Below, piece by piece: positions 33,893 to 42,663 of a DNA stretch of 64,000 nucleotides. Origin of the DNA: Mucilaginibacter endophyticus. Lineage in GTDB: Bacteria; Bacteroidota; Bacteroidia; Sphingobacteriales; Sphingobacteriaceae. Position 1 is the first letter of the stretch, and the number at the start of each line of letters is the position of its first letter. The position numbers were made by a program, and so were the translations under genes. Location: positions 1-64,000 of the forward strand of contig NZ_QPCG01000004.1 of NCBI RefSeq assembly GCF_003351025.1, written 5' to 3'. Under the pieces are notes generated by a model. The model made no database searches and was not told the origin of the DNA. It saw only the letters and a list, made by a program, of their open reading frames with translations.

Positions 33893-36781
33893 ATGAGTAA
33901 AGAAGCAGAAAAAGATCCGCAAAAACATATTATCATAAAAGGCGCAAGGGTGCATAACCTTAAAAACCTTGATGTGGCTATCCCCAAAAACAAACTGGTG
34001 GTAGTTACCGGCATGTCGGGCTCGGGCAAATCATCGCTCGCTTTCGATACTTTATATGCCGAAGGCCAACGCCGTTATGTGGAAAGCCTTTCATCATACG
34101 CCCGCCAGTTTTTGGGCCGTATGAACAAACCCGATGTCGACTATATTAAAGGTATTGCACCTGCAATAGCTATTGAGCAAAAGGTAATTACCTCAAATCC
34201 GCGTTCAACAGTTGGTACATCAACCGAAATTTATGATTACCTGAAACTGCTGTTCTCGCGTATTGGTAAGACCATATCGCCTATATCCGGCAACATCGTA
34301 AAAAAAGATTCGGTTACCGATGTGGTAAATTTTGTGCTTTCACTGCCCAATGAAACGCAGGTAACTATTCTAGCCCCGTTGCACCCGCATAACAACAGGA
34401 GCCTTAAAGAAGAGCTGGCCGTTTTAATGCAAAAAGGTTTTGTACGCGTCGAGTATAACGGCAAGCTCTCGCGCATCGAATCTTTATTAGAGGACGAAAC
34501 CGTAGAAAACGTTCCTTTAATGGCAGCCGAACCGGTGGTTGAGATCAAAAAGACCAAAGCGAAAAAGGCTGTGGCAGAAGCAATAGAAACTGATCAGCAA
34601 ACCGCTGTTCGTATAGTTGTTGACCGCGTTACCAAGAACGAAGAAGATGAAACCGTTAGCCGTTTAGGCGACTCGATACAAACTGCCTTTTTTGAAGCCA
34701 AAGGCGATTGTTTTGTCCGTTTCCAGGAACCTGATGGCGAAACAGAACACGAACGTTTTTTCTGCGATCGCTTTGAACTGGACGGGCTTAAGTTTGAAGA
34801 ACCTACGCCAAACTTCTTCAGCTTTAACAATCCTTACGGCGCCTGTAAAAAATGTGAGGGTTATGGCAAGGTGATCGGGATTGATGAAGATCTGGTTATC
34901 CCCGATAAAAGCAAATCTATTTATGAGGGCGCTATCGCTCCGTGGCGAGGCGAAAAAATGCGCGAATGGAATGATGCCCTGGTAAGGCATGCACTAAAAT
35001 TCGATTTCCCTATCCATCGTCAATATAACCAGCTAACCGAAAAAGAACAGCGCCTGTTATGGACGGGCAATAAATTTTTCCGTGGCCTTGATGAGTTTTT
35101 CAAGGAGATGGAGGAGCAAACGTATAAGATCCAGTACCGTGTTTTGCTATCGCGATACAGGGGCAAAACTACTTGCCCGGAGTGTAAAGGCAGTCGTTTA
35201 CGGATAGATGCTTCTTATGTGAAGATCAGCAAAAAGTCAATCACCGATGTGGTATTGATGCCATTGGATAAAGCATATGAGTTTTTCAAATCTCTTGAAC
35301 TGAACGAAACCGATGCCAAAATCGGTAAACGCCTGTTGATGGAGATCACCAATCGCCTTGGCTTTTTAAATGATGTAGGCTTAAGCTACTTAACGCTTAA
35401 CCGTTTATCAAATACTTTATCAGGCGGTGAATCTCAGCGTATCAACCTGGCCACATCATTAGGTAGTAGCCTCGTTGGTTCTGTTTATGTACTTGATGAG
35501 CCAAGTATCGGCTTGCACCCTCGTGATACACAAAGATTAATTACCGTGTTAAAATCGCTTCGCGATGTGGGTAATACCGTATTGGTTGTGGAGCACGAAG
35601 AAGAGATCATGAAGGCTGCCGACTATATCATAGATATAGGCCCGGAAGCCGGTACGCATGGCGGCGAACTGGTATTTACCGGAACCTATGATGAAATAAT
35701 AAAGGACGACAAAAGTTTAACCGGCAAATACCTAAGTGGCCGCGAAGAAATAACAATCCCGGCAAGCCGTCGTAAATGGCATGATTTTATTGAAATAAAA
35801 GGTGCCCGCGAAAACAACCTTCAGCATGTAAATGCCAAATTCCCATTAGGTGTGCTCACGGTCGTTACAGGTGTATCAGGCTCGGGTAAAACCAGTTTGG
35901 TGAAACGCATTCTTGCGCCGGCTGTTCAAAAGGCTTTGGGTAATTATTCGGGCGAACAAACAGGCTCATACGATGCCATTGACGGCGATTACAGCAAAAT
36001 TGAACAGGTTGAACTGGTTGACCAAAATCCTATCGGCCGCTCGTCGCGTTCAAACCCGGTTACTTACGTGAAAGCCTGGGATGAGATCCGGAACCTCTAC
36101 GCTGCACAACCTGCCTCTAAAGCAGCGGGATTAAAGCCTTCGGCGTTTTCATTTAACGTTGAAGGTGGCCGTTGTGATGTTTGCCAGGGCGAGGGTGAGG
36201 TGAAGATAGAGATGCAATTTATGGCAGATATCTTCCTTACCTGCGAAACCTGTGGTGGTCATCGTTTTAAACAACATATTTTAGATATCCAGTACAAAGA
36301 AAAAAATGTATCGGATATCCTGAACATGACCATTGATGAAGCTGTTGAGTTTTTTGCAAAAGAACCTAAGATCATCGCTAAAATTAAACCACTGGTTGAT
36401 GTTGGTTTAGGCTATGTTCAGTTAGGCCAATCGTCAAATACCCTATCAGGCGGTGAAGCACAGCGTATTAAGCTTGCATCATTCCTGGTGAAGGGCAACA
36501 ACACCAATAAAACACTGTTTATTTTTGACGAGCCAACCACCGGCCTACACTTTGCTGATATTAAAAAGCTGCTAAAATCATTTGACGCCCTGCTTGATCA
36601 TGGCAATACTATTATTGTTATTGAGCATAATATGGATGTGATCAAATGTGCCGACTGGGTTATCGACATAGGCCCTGAAGGTGGCGACCGTGGTGGTAAA
36701 GTTGTGTTTGAAGGCGTACCCGAAGACCTTATAAAACAAAAAGACAGCTATACCGGCAAGTTTTTAAAAGACCGGTTCTAA
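33893..36781 (+). CDS. uvrA: Excinuclease ABC subunit A
   Basis: A 962-aa damage-recognition ATPase of nucleotide excision repair. Two ABC modules: Walker A GMSGSGKS (40-47) and GVSGSGKT near residue 660, with signatures NTLSGGESQRINLATSLGSS and NTLSGGEAQRIKLASFLVKG. A 30-residue Lys/Ala-rich insertion (about 215-245) lies inside the first module. The second zinc module is complete: CDVCQGEGE and CETCGGHRF. The first one keeps FFC and CKKCEGYG but has CDRF where the usual pattern is CxxC, so it lacks one zinc ligand. A terminator follows. Confidence 0.96.
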   Translation: MSKEAEKDPQKHIIIKGARVHNLKNLDVAIPKNKLVVVTGMSGSGKSSLAFDTLYAEGQRRYVESLSSYARQFLGRMNKPDVDYIKGIAPAIAIEQKVITSNPRSTVGTSTEIYDYLKLLFSRIGKTISPISGNIVKKDSVTDVVNFVLSLPNETQVTILAPLHPHNNRSLKEELAVLMQKGFVRVEYNGKLSRIESLLEDETVENVPLMAAEPVVEIKKTKAKKAVAEAIETDQQTAVRIVVDRVTKNEEDETVSRLGDSIQTAFFEAKGDCFVRFQEPDGETEHERFFCDRFELDGLKFEEPTPNFFSFNNPYGACKKCEGYGKVIGIDEDLVIPDKSKSIYEGAIAPWRGEKMREWNDALVRHALKFDFPIHRQYNQLTEKEQRLLWTGNKFFRGLDEFFKEMEEQTYKIQYRVLLSRYRGKTTCPECKGSRLRIDASYVKISKKSITDVVLMPLDKAYEFFKSLELNETDAKIGKRLLMEITNRLGFLNDVGLSYLTLNRLSNTLSGGESQRINLATSLGSSLVGSVYVLDEPSIGLHPRDTQRLITVLKSLRDVGNTVLVVEHEEEIMKAADYIIDIGPEAGTHGGELVFTGTYDEIIKDDKSLTGKYLSGREEITIPASRRKWHDFIEIKGARENNLQHVNAKFPLGVLTVVTGVSGSGKTSLVKRILAPAVQKALGNYSGEQTGSYDAIDGDYSKIEQVELVDQNPIGRSSRSNPVTYVKAWDEIRNLYAAQPASKAAGLKPSAFSFNVEGGRCDVCQGEGEVKIEMQFMADIFLTCETCGGHRFKQHILDIQYKEKNVSDILNMTIDEAVEFFAKEPKIIAKIKPLVDVGLGYVQLGQSSNTLSGGEAQRIKLASFLVKGNNTNKTLFIFDEPTTGLHFADIKKLLKSFDALLDHGNTIIVIEHNMDVIKCADWVIDIGPEGGDRGGKVVFEGVPEDLIKQKDSYTGKFLKDRF

Positions 36782-36786
36782 AACTC

Positions 36787-36814
36787 AAAGCACCCGTTTT
36801 AAAGCGGGTGCTTT
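36787..36814 (+). terminator. Rho-independent terminator after uvrA
   Basis: AAAGCACCCG-TTTTAAAG-CGGGTGCTTT, a 10-bp stem shortly after the uvrA stop codon. Confidence 0.75.
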
Positions 36815-36996
36815 ACAATCTCCCGACAGGTGCATCTCACCTGCAAACACGACCGCGAATCCCTCGCAAGTCTTTGAAAATCAACTTTGATATTCCAAAC
36901 ACGAATATCTACCTTTATTCAGTTCTTCACACCTATTTAATCTGAAACGTTCGTTTACAGTATCTTATATATTTCTAAAACCTAAATTTTAAGGCT

Positions 36997-37590
36997 ATGC
37001 CAGGAACAAAAGAATTTTATGACACCATTCGTGACACCGTATTTAAAGGTCACCTTTCACAAAGCCAGGTTGATGGCATTGAAACCATTTTGAGCGCTGC
37101 CGCCAATGCAGGCATAACCGATCAGCACAAGGTAGCTTACATGCTCGGCACTGTTTATCATGAATGCGCGGGCACCATGCAACCGGTAAATGAAAACGGC
37201 AAGGGCAAAGGCCATCCTTATGGCGAAAAATTTAAAATGGGTTCCGGACCGGGTCACCGGGTACCTTATACCACGCCCGATCAGTTGTATTATGGTCGCG
37301 GCTTTGTACAGCTGACCTGGTACGAAAACTATGACGCCATTGGTAAACATCTAAATGTTGATTTGCTCAACCACCCCGAACTGGCCTTACAACCAGATAT
37401 AGCCGCAAAGATCATGATTGATGGCATGACCAAAGGCATGTTTACCGGCGTTGGCTTAGGCAAATATTTTGATGATACCCATGCCGACTGGATAAATGCC
37501 CGCCGCATCATTAACGGCAACGATCAGGATGTGCTGATAGCCGGATATGCCAAACACTTTTATAAAGGGTTAACGGGGATTGACGCGTAA
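36997..37590 (+). CDS. GH19-type chitinase/muramidase-like protein
   Basis: A 197-aa protein with the GH19 lysozyme-chitinase fold as seen in phage endolysins and cell-wall enzymes. The catalytic Glu is most likely Glu56 in YMLGTVYHECAGTM; YYGRGFVQLTWYENY (from 98) is the diagnostic substrate-cleft block, and GDQ-like DDTHADWINARRIINGNDQDV closes the domain. No signal peptide is present, so it acts inside the cell or leaves by another route such as lysis. No holin, spanin or phage gene adjoins it. It has a terminator before the Fic gene. Chitin or peptidoglycan as substrate cannot be decided. Confidence 0.75.
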   Translation: MPGTKEFYDTIRDTVFKGHLSQSQVDGIETILSAAANAGITDQHKVAYMLGTVYHECAGTMQPVNENGKGKGHPYGEKFKMGSGPGHRVPYTTPDQLYYGRGFVQLTWYENYDAIGKHLNVDLLNHPELALQPDIAAKIMIDGMTKGMFTGVGLGKYFDDTHADWINARRIINGNDQDVLIAGYAKHFYKGLTGIDA

Positions 37591-37600
37591 GTTAACCTAA

Positions 37601-37639
37601 GCTCAGTTGTTTAGAGGCTTAGTCTCCGAACAACTGAGC
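37601..37639 (+). terminator. Hairpin after GH19 gene
   Basis: Perfect 11-bp stem GCTCAGTTGTT (37601-37611) with AACAACTGAGC (37629-37639), 17-base loop, not followed by a strong T-run. Confidence 0.55.
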
Positions 37640-37680
37640 CCTTACTTATAAAAACTTATAAGTATTTTCGCATTAGCGAA

Positions 37681-38481
37681 ATGATGGAAATACTTAACCT
37701 GATAGAAAAATACAATGATCTTGGCATTGCCGATGTGATCGATCATGATCGGTTTAACCTGATCTCTATCGACCATCACTCCACCCGGATAGAAGGCTCA
37801 ACCTTAACCGAAGTAGAAGCACAAGTATTGATCAATGAGGGCCGAACCCCTAACGGCAAACCGCTGGAGGAAAGCTTAATGGTTACCGATCATCATGCGG
37901 CACTTCTTTTTACCATCGAAAGCGCAAAAGCAAAAAAAAAGCTATCAGTATCTCTTTTACAAGAGATTAACGCCCTGGTCATGAAAAATACCGGCAAGGT
38001 ATATAACACCATGCTTGGCACTGTTGATTCCAGAACCGGAGCATTCAGAAAAGGTAATGTAACCGCAGGAATTTCATACTTTCCCAATTTTGATAAAGTA
38101 GAGCGTTTAACCAACGAATTAATAAAAAAGCTTCGTGAAGCTATTAATTCTTCATTATCTGTAGCTGAGCAGCTTAATCTTTCTTTCGATGCGCATTTCA
38201 ATCTTGTCAGCATACATCCCTATTATGATGGGAATGGCCGAACCTCAAGGCTATTAATGAACTACATCCAGGCTTATTTCCATCTCCCATTAGCAATTGT
38301 GCGAAGCGACAATAAAGCTGCTTATATTCAGGCATTAATTGATACCCGTCAGCATGAAAATATTGAGGTATTCCGTGAATTTATGGCCGGCGAATACGCT
38401 TTTTTACTTAGACAAGAAATTGCAAAGTTTGAGGAAATGAAAAAGCCATCCAAAGGAAATGGATTTACTTTTCTGTTTTAA
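37681..38481 (+). CDS. Fic family protein (class II, self-inhibited type)
   Basis: A 266-aa Fic-domain protein; such enzymes usually transfer AMP from ATP to a hydroxyl side chain of a target. The catalytic motif is HPYYDGNGR at 179-187, with His179 and the anion-binding GNGR. The N-terminal helix carries STRIEG (34-39), the (S/T)xxxE(G/N) inhibitory motif whose Glu38 would block ATP gamma-phosphate binding, i.e. a class II Fic with its own antitoxin helix. A beta-flap lies near 130-150. There is no signal peptide, no extra DNA-binding domain and no separate antitoxin gene. The start is a double ATG right after a TTTCGC-ATTA-GCGAAA hairpin. Confidence 0.88.
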   Translation: MMEILNLIEKYNDLGIADVIDHDRFNLISIDHHSTRIEGSTLTEVEAQVLINEGRTPNGKPLEESLMVTDHHAALLFTIESAKAKKKLSVSLLQEINALVMKNTGKVYNTMLGTVDSRTGAFRKGNVTAGISYFPNFDKVERLTNELIKKLREAINSSLSVAEQLNLSFDAHFNLVSIHPYYDGNGRTSRLLMNYIQAYFHLPLAIVRSDNKAAYIQALIDTRQHENIEVFREFMAGEYAFLLRQEIAKFEEMKKPSKGNGFTFLF

Positions 38482-38566
38482 CTTTTGACAAGAAAATCCA
38501 TCATCCCCGGGTAATAATCAACCATCCTTTCACAACGCTACCCCGATAATTGATATATTAGCCTGA

Positions 38567-40204
38567 ATGAATAAGCTGATCAATTACCTCTTTTTATTAT
38601 TTGCTATTCAGCTTTGCTCCTGCCATACCGATACTTCTTCCAATCAACATAAAACGGTTTTTAATATTAACCTCGAAGAAGGGCTTACCTCGCTTGATCC
38701 TGCTTTTTGTCGCAACCATTATACCATCTGGATGGATAACCAGCTTTATAACGGCCTGGTACAAATTGATGATAGTTTAAAAACTATTCCCTGCATAGCC
38801 AAAAGCTGGGAAACATCTGCCGATGGTTTGCTTTACACCTTCCACCTGCGCAATGATGTTTATTTTCACGACGATCCGCATTTCGTGGGCGGCAAAGGGC
38901 GCAGAACGGTAGCTTCTGATTTTGCTTACAGCTTCGGCAGGCTGATAGATCCAAAAGTAGCCTCATCAGGCTCATGGATCTTTAGCGATAAGGTAAAAGA
39001 CAAAAGCGCTTTCCTGGCGCCGAATGACAGCACGTTCCAGATCAGGCTTAAACAACCTTTCGCACCATTTTTAAGCCTGCTCACCGCGCAGTATTGTTCG
39101 GTAGTGCCTAAAGAGGTGGTTGAATTTTACGGTAAAGATTTCAGGAGCCATCCGGTAGGGACCGGCCCATTCAGGTTTAAATACTGGAAAGAAGGCGAAG
39201 TACTGGTATTTTTAAAAAATGAACATTACTGGGAAAAAGATCGTAAAGGAAACCGCCTCCCCTATCTTGACGCCATCCGTTCCACTTTTATTGCCGATAA
39301 ACAGACCTCATTTTTAGAATTTGTAAAAAAGAACATCGATTTTTTGAATGATATTGATGGCAGCTACCGCGATGATATCCTAACCAAATCGGGCAGAATT
39401 ACTCAAAAATATAAGGGCAAATTCATCCTGAATACCGCTCCTTATTTAAATACCATTTACCTTGGTATGCTGGTTGATACTACTTTGCCCATCGTCAAAA
39501 AATCGCCTTTAAAGCTTTTGAAGATCAGGCAGGCTATTAACTATGCCATCGACCGCGAAAAAATGATCAAATACCTGCGTAACAGTATGGGTACACCGGG
39601 CTACGAGGGCTTTGTGCCAGAGGGTATGCCCGGCTTTAACGGCACCGGTGTTAAGGGCTATACTTATGATCCGGAAAAAGCCCGCTGTTTACTTCGTGAC
39701 GCGGGTTATCCCAATGGTAAAAACATGCCCGAAATTACACTGGCTACTACCATTGGCTATCGTAGTTTAATAGAGTATGTACAAGGCCAGCTGGAGCGTG
39801 TAGGTATAAAAACAAACGTGGAGATAACCCAGGGTGCCAGTCTGCGTGAACTGATCTCCAAAAATGGCATCAACTTTTTTTATGGTTCATGGATAGCTGA
39901 CTATCCCGATGCTGAAAATTACCTTTCGGTGTTTTATTCTAAAAATAAGATCCCTTTTGGCCCAAACTACACCGGCTTTAATAATAAAAAATTCGACGAG
40001 CTTTTTGAGCAAACCTACCAGGTAAAAGACGATGAAAAGCGCTTCACCATTTACCGCCAGATGGATAACCTGATGATGGAGCAATCGCCGGTTGTGGTGC
40101 TATACTATGATAAACTGGTGAACCTGTATCAGAATAATATCAGCGGCTACAGCTTAAATGGCCAAAATTTATTGGTGCTGAAGCGGGTGGTGAAGCGATT
40201 GTAG
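38567..40204 (+). CDS. Peptide ABC transporter substrate-binding lipoprotein
   Basis: A 545-aa family 5 (DppA/OppA) solute-binding protein. Lipoprotein signal: the lipobox is LCSC with Cys19 (Cys17 is a possible alternative). Domain I includes EEGLTSLDPAFCRNHYTIWMDNQLYNGLVQID and the Trp/Phe ligand region; FHLRNDVYFHDDPHF is the family signature block. The second lobe has INYAIDREKMIKYLRNSMGTPG and DNLMMEQSPVVVLYYD. No permease or ATPase gene is next to it, so it is an orphan receptor or works with a transporter elsewhere. Oligopeptides are the likely ligand, in line with the secreted peptidases upstream in the window. Confidence 0.88.
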   Translation: MNKLINYLFLLFAIQLCSCHTDTSSNQHKTVFNINLEEGLTSLDPAFCRNHYTIWMDNQLYNGLVQIDDSLKTIPCIAKSWETSADGLLYTFHLRNDVYFHDDPHFVGGKGRRTVASDFAYSFGRLIDPKVASSGSWIFSDKVKDKSAFLAPNDSTFQIRLKQPFAPFLSLLTAQYCSVVPKEVVEFYGKDFRSHPVGTGPFRFKYWKEGEVLVFLKNEHYWEKDRKGNRLPYLDAIRSTFIADKQTSFLEFVKKNIDFLNDIDGSYRDDILTKSGRITQKYKGKFILNTAPYLNTIYLGMLVDTTLPIVKKSPLKLLKIRQAINYAIDREKMIKYLRNSMGTPGYEGFVPEGMPGFNGTGVKGYTYDPEKARCLLRDAGYPNGKNMPEITLATTIGYRSLIEYVQGQLERVGIKTNVEITQGASLRELISKNGINFFYGSWIADYPDAENYLSVFYSKNKIPFGPNYTGFNNKKFDELFEQTYQVKDDEKRFTIYRQMDNLMMEQSPVVVLYYDKLVNLYQNNISGYSLNGQNLLVLKRVVKRL

Positions 40205-40261
40205 AGATTAGAGGCTGGTGATTAGAGATCGGAGGTTAGTGAGATGCTCGCCCAAAACGCC

Positions 40262-40370
40262 GCCGCTCGGCTCCTGCCGAGTGGCAACTATTTAACGGCC
40301 TCCGGCCGCCGTGACGGAGTAGTAGGCCAGAAGCCCGGGAATAACCGCCACTCGGCAGGAGCCGAGCGGC
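40262..40370. repeat. 24-bp perfect inverted repeat in convergent spacer
   Basis: Arm 40262-40285 (begins GCCGCTCGGCTCCTG) is the exact reverse complement of 40347-40370, loop 61 bases with an inner GGCCTCCGGCC. Each arm is itself a near-palindrome (CTCGGC-TCCT-GCCGAG). It lies between the 3' ends of the SBP and purD genes. A GATTAGAGG-word stretch (40203-40243) precedes it. Confidence 0.85.
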
Positions 40371-40411
40371 AGCATTTATTTTTTCATATAGCTAGTCAAA
40401 TGGCCAAATGA

Positions 40412-41686
40412 CTATAAAAGGTCAAACCCGATATCTTTTCTAAAATACATGCCATCATAGTAAATCCGGCTGGCATCGGCAGTAGCTTGCTGCAAAGCGC
40501 TGAACATATTATCCTGTACCGTAGTAATAGCCAGTACACGACCGCCGGTAGTGATCACATCTTCACCATCCATTGCTGTACCCGCGTGGAACACGATAGA
40601 ATCACGTACATTCTCGGTGCCGGTAATTACTTTATTTTTTAGGTATTCGCCCGGATAGCCGCCAGCTACCATCACTACAGTAGCAGCAGTTTTAGGGCTT
40701 ATTATTAATTCTTTGGTATCGAGATTTCCTTCAGCGACACCTAACAACAGATCAACAAAATCAGAATCTATACGGCGCATTACGCTTTCGGTTTCCGGGT
40801 CGCCCATGCGGCAGTTGTATTCAATAACCCACGGTTCGCCGCTGCTGTTCATCAGGCCGATAAAAATAAAGCCTTTATAAGGTATGCCATCTTTTTTCAA
40901 GCCCTCAACAGTCGGGATAATCACGCGCTCCTCCACTTTTTGCATAAAGGCCGCATCAGCAAACGGAACAGGTGAAATAGAACCCATACCGCCGGTATTT
41001 AAACCTGTATCGCCTTCGCCTATGCGTTTATAATCTTTAGCTTCAGGCAATACCTTATAGCTGTTACCATCGGTCATTACAAATACAGACAATTCAATGC
41101 CTGTTAAAAACTGCTCAACTACCACACGTGAGCTCGCTTCACCAAATTTGGCATCGGCCAGCATTGCCTTTAACTCTGCTTGGGCTTCTTCTAAAGTAAG
41201 GCAAATCAATACGCCTTTACCTGCCGCGAGGCCGTCCGCTTTAAGCACCACAGGCAAACCGGCTGTCGCTAAATAGCTAAGGCCATCTTCCAAGGTATCT
41301 TTAGTAAAAGTTTTGTAGGCAGCTGTTGGGATGTTGTGTTTCTCCATAAATACTTTGGAGAAGTCTTTGCTGCCTTCCAGTTGCGCGCCTTCCTGCTGCG
41401 GACCAACAACCGGAATATTTTTCAATTGTTCATCGGCCAGGAAAAAATCATGAACACCTTTTACCAACGGTTCTTCGGGGCCAACCAGCACCAGATCAAT
41501 GCCCTCTTTTAAAACAAGCGCTTTAATACCTTCAAAGTCAGTAACTTTAATATTTACGTTAGTACCGTACTGTGTAGTACCGGCATTGCCGGGAGCAATA
41601 AAAAGTTTTTCGCATTTCGGGCTTTGAGCTACTTTCCAGGCGAAGGCACTTTCCCTTCCACCCGAACCAAGAATCAGGATATTCAT
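40412..41686 (-). CDS. purD: Phosphoribosylamine--glycine ligase
   Basis: A 424-aa ATP-grasp enzyme of purine synthesis, step 2, joining glycine to phosphoribosylamine. The N-terminal fold starts MNILILGSGGRESAFAWKVAQSP; VGPEEPLVKGVHDFF, GLPVVLKADGLAAGKGVLI (ATP-grasp) and NTGGMGSISP follow, and the end has GRVLAITTV. Length is normal. The ATG is only four bases after a TATCTTTG box (41691-41698). No other pur gene is near. Confidence 0.96.
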   Translation of the reverse strand: MNILILGSGGRESAFAWKVAQSPKCEKLFIAPGNAGTTQYGTNVNIKVTDFEGIKALVLKEGIDLVLVGPEEPLVKGVHDFFLADEQLKNIPVVGPQQEGAQLEGSKDFSKVFMEKHNIPTAAYKTFTKDTLEDGLSYLATAGLPVVLKADGLAAGKGVLICLTLEEAQAELKAMLADAKFGEASSRVVVEQFLTGIELSVFVMTDGNSYKVLPEAKDYKRIGEGDTGLNTGGMGSISPVPFADAAFMQKVEERVIIPTVEGLKKDGIPYKGFIFIGLMNSSGEPWVIEYNCRMGDPETESVMRRIDSDFVDLLLGVAEGNLDTKELIISPKTAATVVMVAGGYPGEYLKNKVITGTENVRDSIVFHAGTAMDGEDVITTGGRVLAITTVQDNMFSALQQATADASRIYYDGMYFRKDIGFDLL

Positions 41687-41690
41687 GCGG

Positions 41691-41698
41691 CAAAGATA
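41691..41698 (-). promoter_or_regulatory. purD promoter -7 box, likely leaderless
   Basis: Minus-strand TATCTTTGC followed by CGC and ATG. The same box and distance as at bamD. A TTG 10 bases further up is too close to be a normal -33 element. Confidence 0.5.
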
Positions 41699-41764
41699 GT
41701 TTTTTTAACAAGGCTTTGATACTATATATGAGGCTACTTGTGTTATAAGTAGTAAATTTACCAC

Positions 41765-42337
41765 ATGGCCCGTAGACTTGAAAAGTTTGAAAAGCTCCCG
41801 GTATATCAAAAATCACAGGAACTGTTTGACCTGGCAGATGTAATTGCCGAATCATTAAAGGAAGATAGCATGAAAGAACACCTGGCAGTGCAGATGTGCA
41901 GCAATGCCGCGCTCATCCAGGCAAAAATTGCCGGTGCCGAAGGTGGTAGTCTTTATTCACTACGCATGCAGAACGCTGTGCTCATTAAGCTGGCCGTGCA
42001 GGATATGTTCAACGCTGTTTCTTTTGCATCGATGGTGAAAATTAACCAGGAAGACTACGTAAACCTAATGCGCGACAAAATAGAAGAGTTTCGCCTTGTT
42101 TTTGTAGAGTGGATCAGGGGTTTTGATAAAACCTATGATATTCCGGATAATTGGGCCATCCGCTTTGATACAAGTACGCCAGAACAGGAAAAACTGGAAG
42201 AGCTGATGTTTGATGAAGACCGCTTTTTTGGCGAATTTAATGAGGATGAGGAGGACATGGGCGATTTTGAAGACCTGGATGACGATGATAGCTATGACGA
42301 GGACGGAGATGACGACAAAAACAACAACGATAAATAA
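41765..42337 (+). CDS. Helical protein with acidic C-terminal tail, unknown
   Basis: A 190-aa protein. Residues 1-125 are predicted all-helical and begin with LEKFEKLPVYQKSQELFDLADV, which resembles the start of four-helix-bundle proteins related to 23S rRNA intervening-sequence proteins; that likeness is weak. From about 140 the chain becomes very acidic, ending in a run of Asp/Glu with KNNNDK (roughly residues 158-185), probably disordered. It is cytoplasmic. Function not known. It lies between purD (divergent) and secA, the latter having its own promoter. Confidence 0.7.
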   Translation: MARRLEKFEKLPVYQKSQELFDLADVIAESLKEDSMKEHLAVQMCSNAALIQAKIAGAEGGSLYSLRMQNAVLIKLAVQDMFNAVSFASMVKINQEDYVNLMRDKIEEFRLVFVEWIRGFDKTYDIPDNWAIRFDTSTPEQEKLEELMFDEDRFFGEFNEDEEDMGDFEDLDDDDSYDEDGDDDKNNNDK

Positions 42338-42663
42338 ACCAGGGTATTTTGATTTCGGATTTCGAATGTTCAATTTCGGATTTTTCTTAGCCAGAGTTTA
42401 TCAAGTTAAAGAATCTATATAATTTGCTAAGCATTCTGTCAATTCCCTTAATTCGATAAATTCGAGTTCAGACATTTACACCGCATAATTCAATATTTAA
42501 CAACAAATACAAACAGTTCAATGTCAATCTTTCATCCGGCGGCAGTGCTTTAGGCCTTAAACCTTTCGGCATTCGGCACAAAATCTTACATTTGCCTGTC
42601 AATTTGGCTCTATTGGCCGCTATGGCGCAATTGTTGAACCCGGTTGAATCATAATAAAATAAT
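42338..42663. other. 326-base spacer before secA
   Basis: Holds the likely secA promoter (42564-42594). The rest shows only short direct words (TTTCGGATTT) near 42353-42384; no open frame or hairpin I would name. Confidence 0.5.
42564..42594 (+). promoter_or_regulatory. secA promoter
   Basis: TTTC (42564-42567), 19 bases, then TACATTTG (42587-42594): one mismatch to TTTG-N19-TAnnTTTG. Leader of about 65 bases to the ATG at 42664. Confidence 0.6.

Noticed and set aside
36997..37590. Phage or prophage remnant
   Set aside because: A GH19 fold alone is not enough; no integrase, capsid, terminase or holin lies nearby.
37681..38481. Fic/antitoxin two-gene module
   Set aside because: The inhibitory helix is inside the same protein; no separate antitoxin gene precedes or follows it.
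41765..42337. 23S rRNA intervening-sequence protein
   Set aside because: Only the first 25 residues recall that family and there is no rRNA gene here; the acidic tail does not fit.
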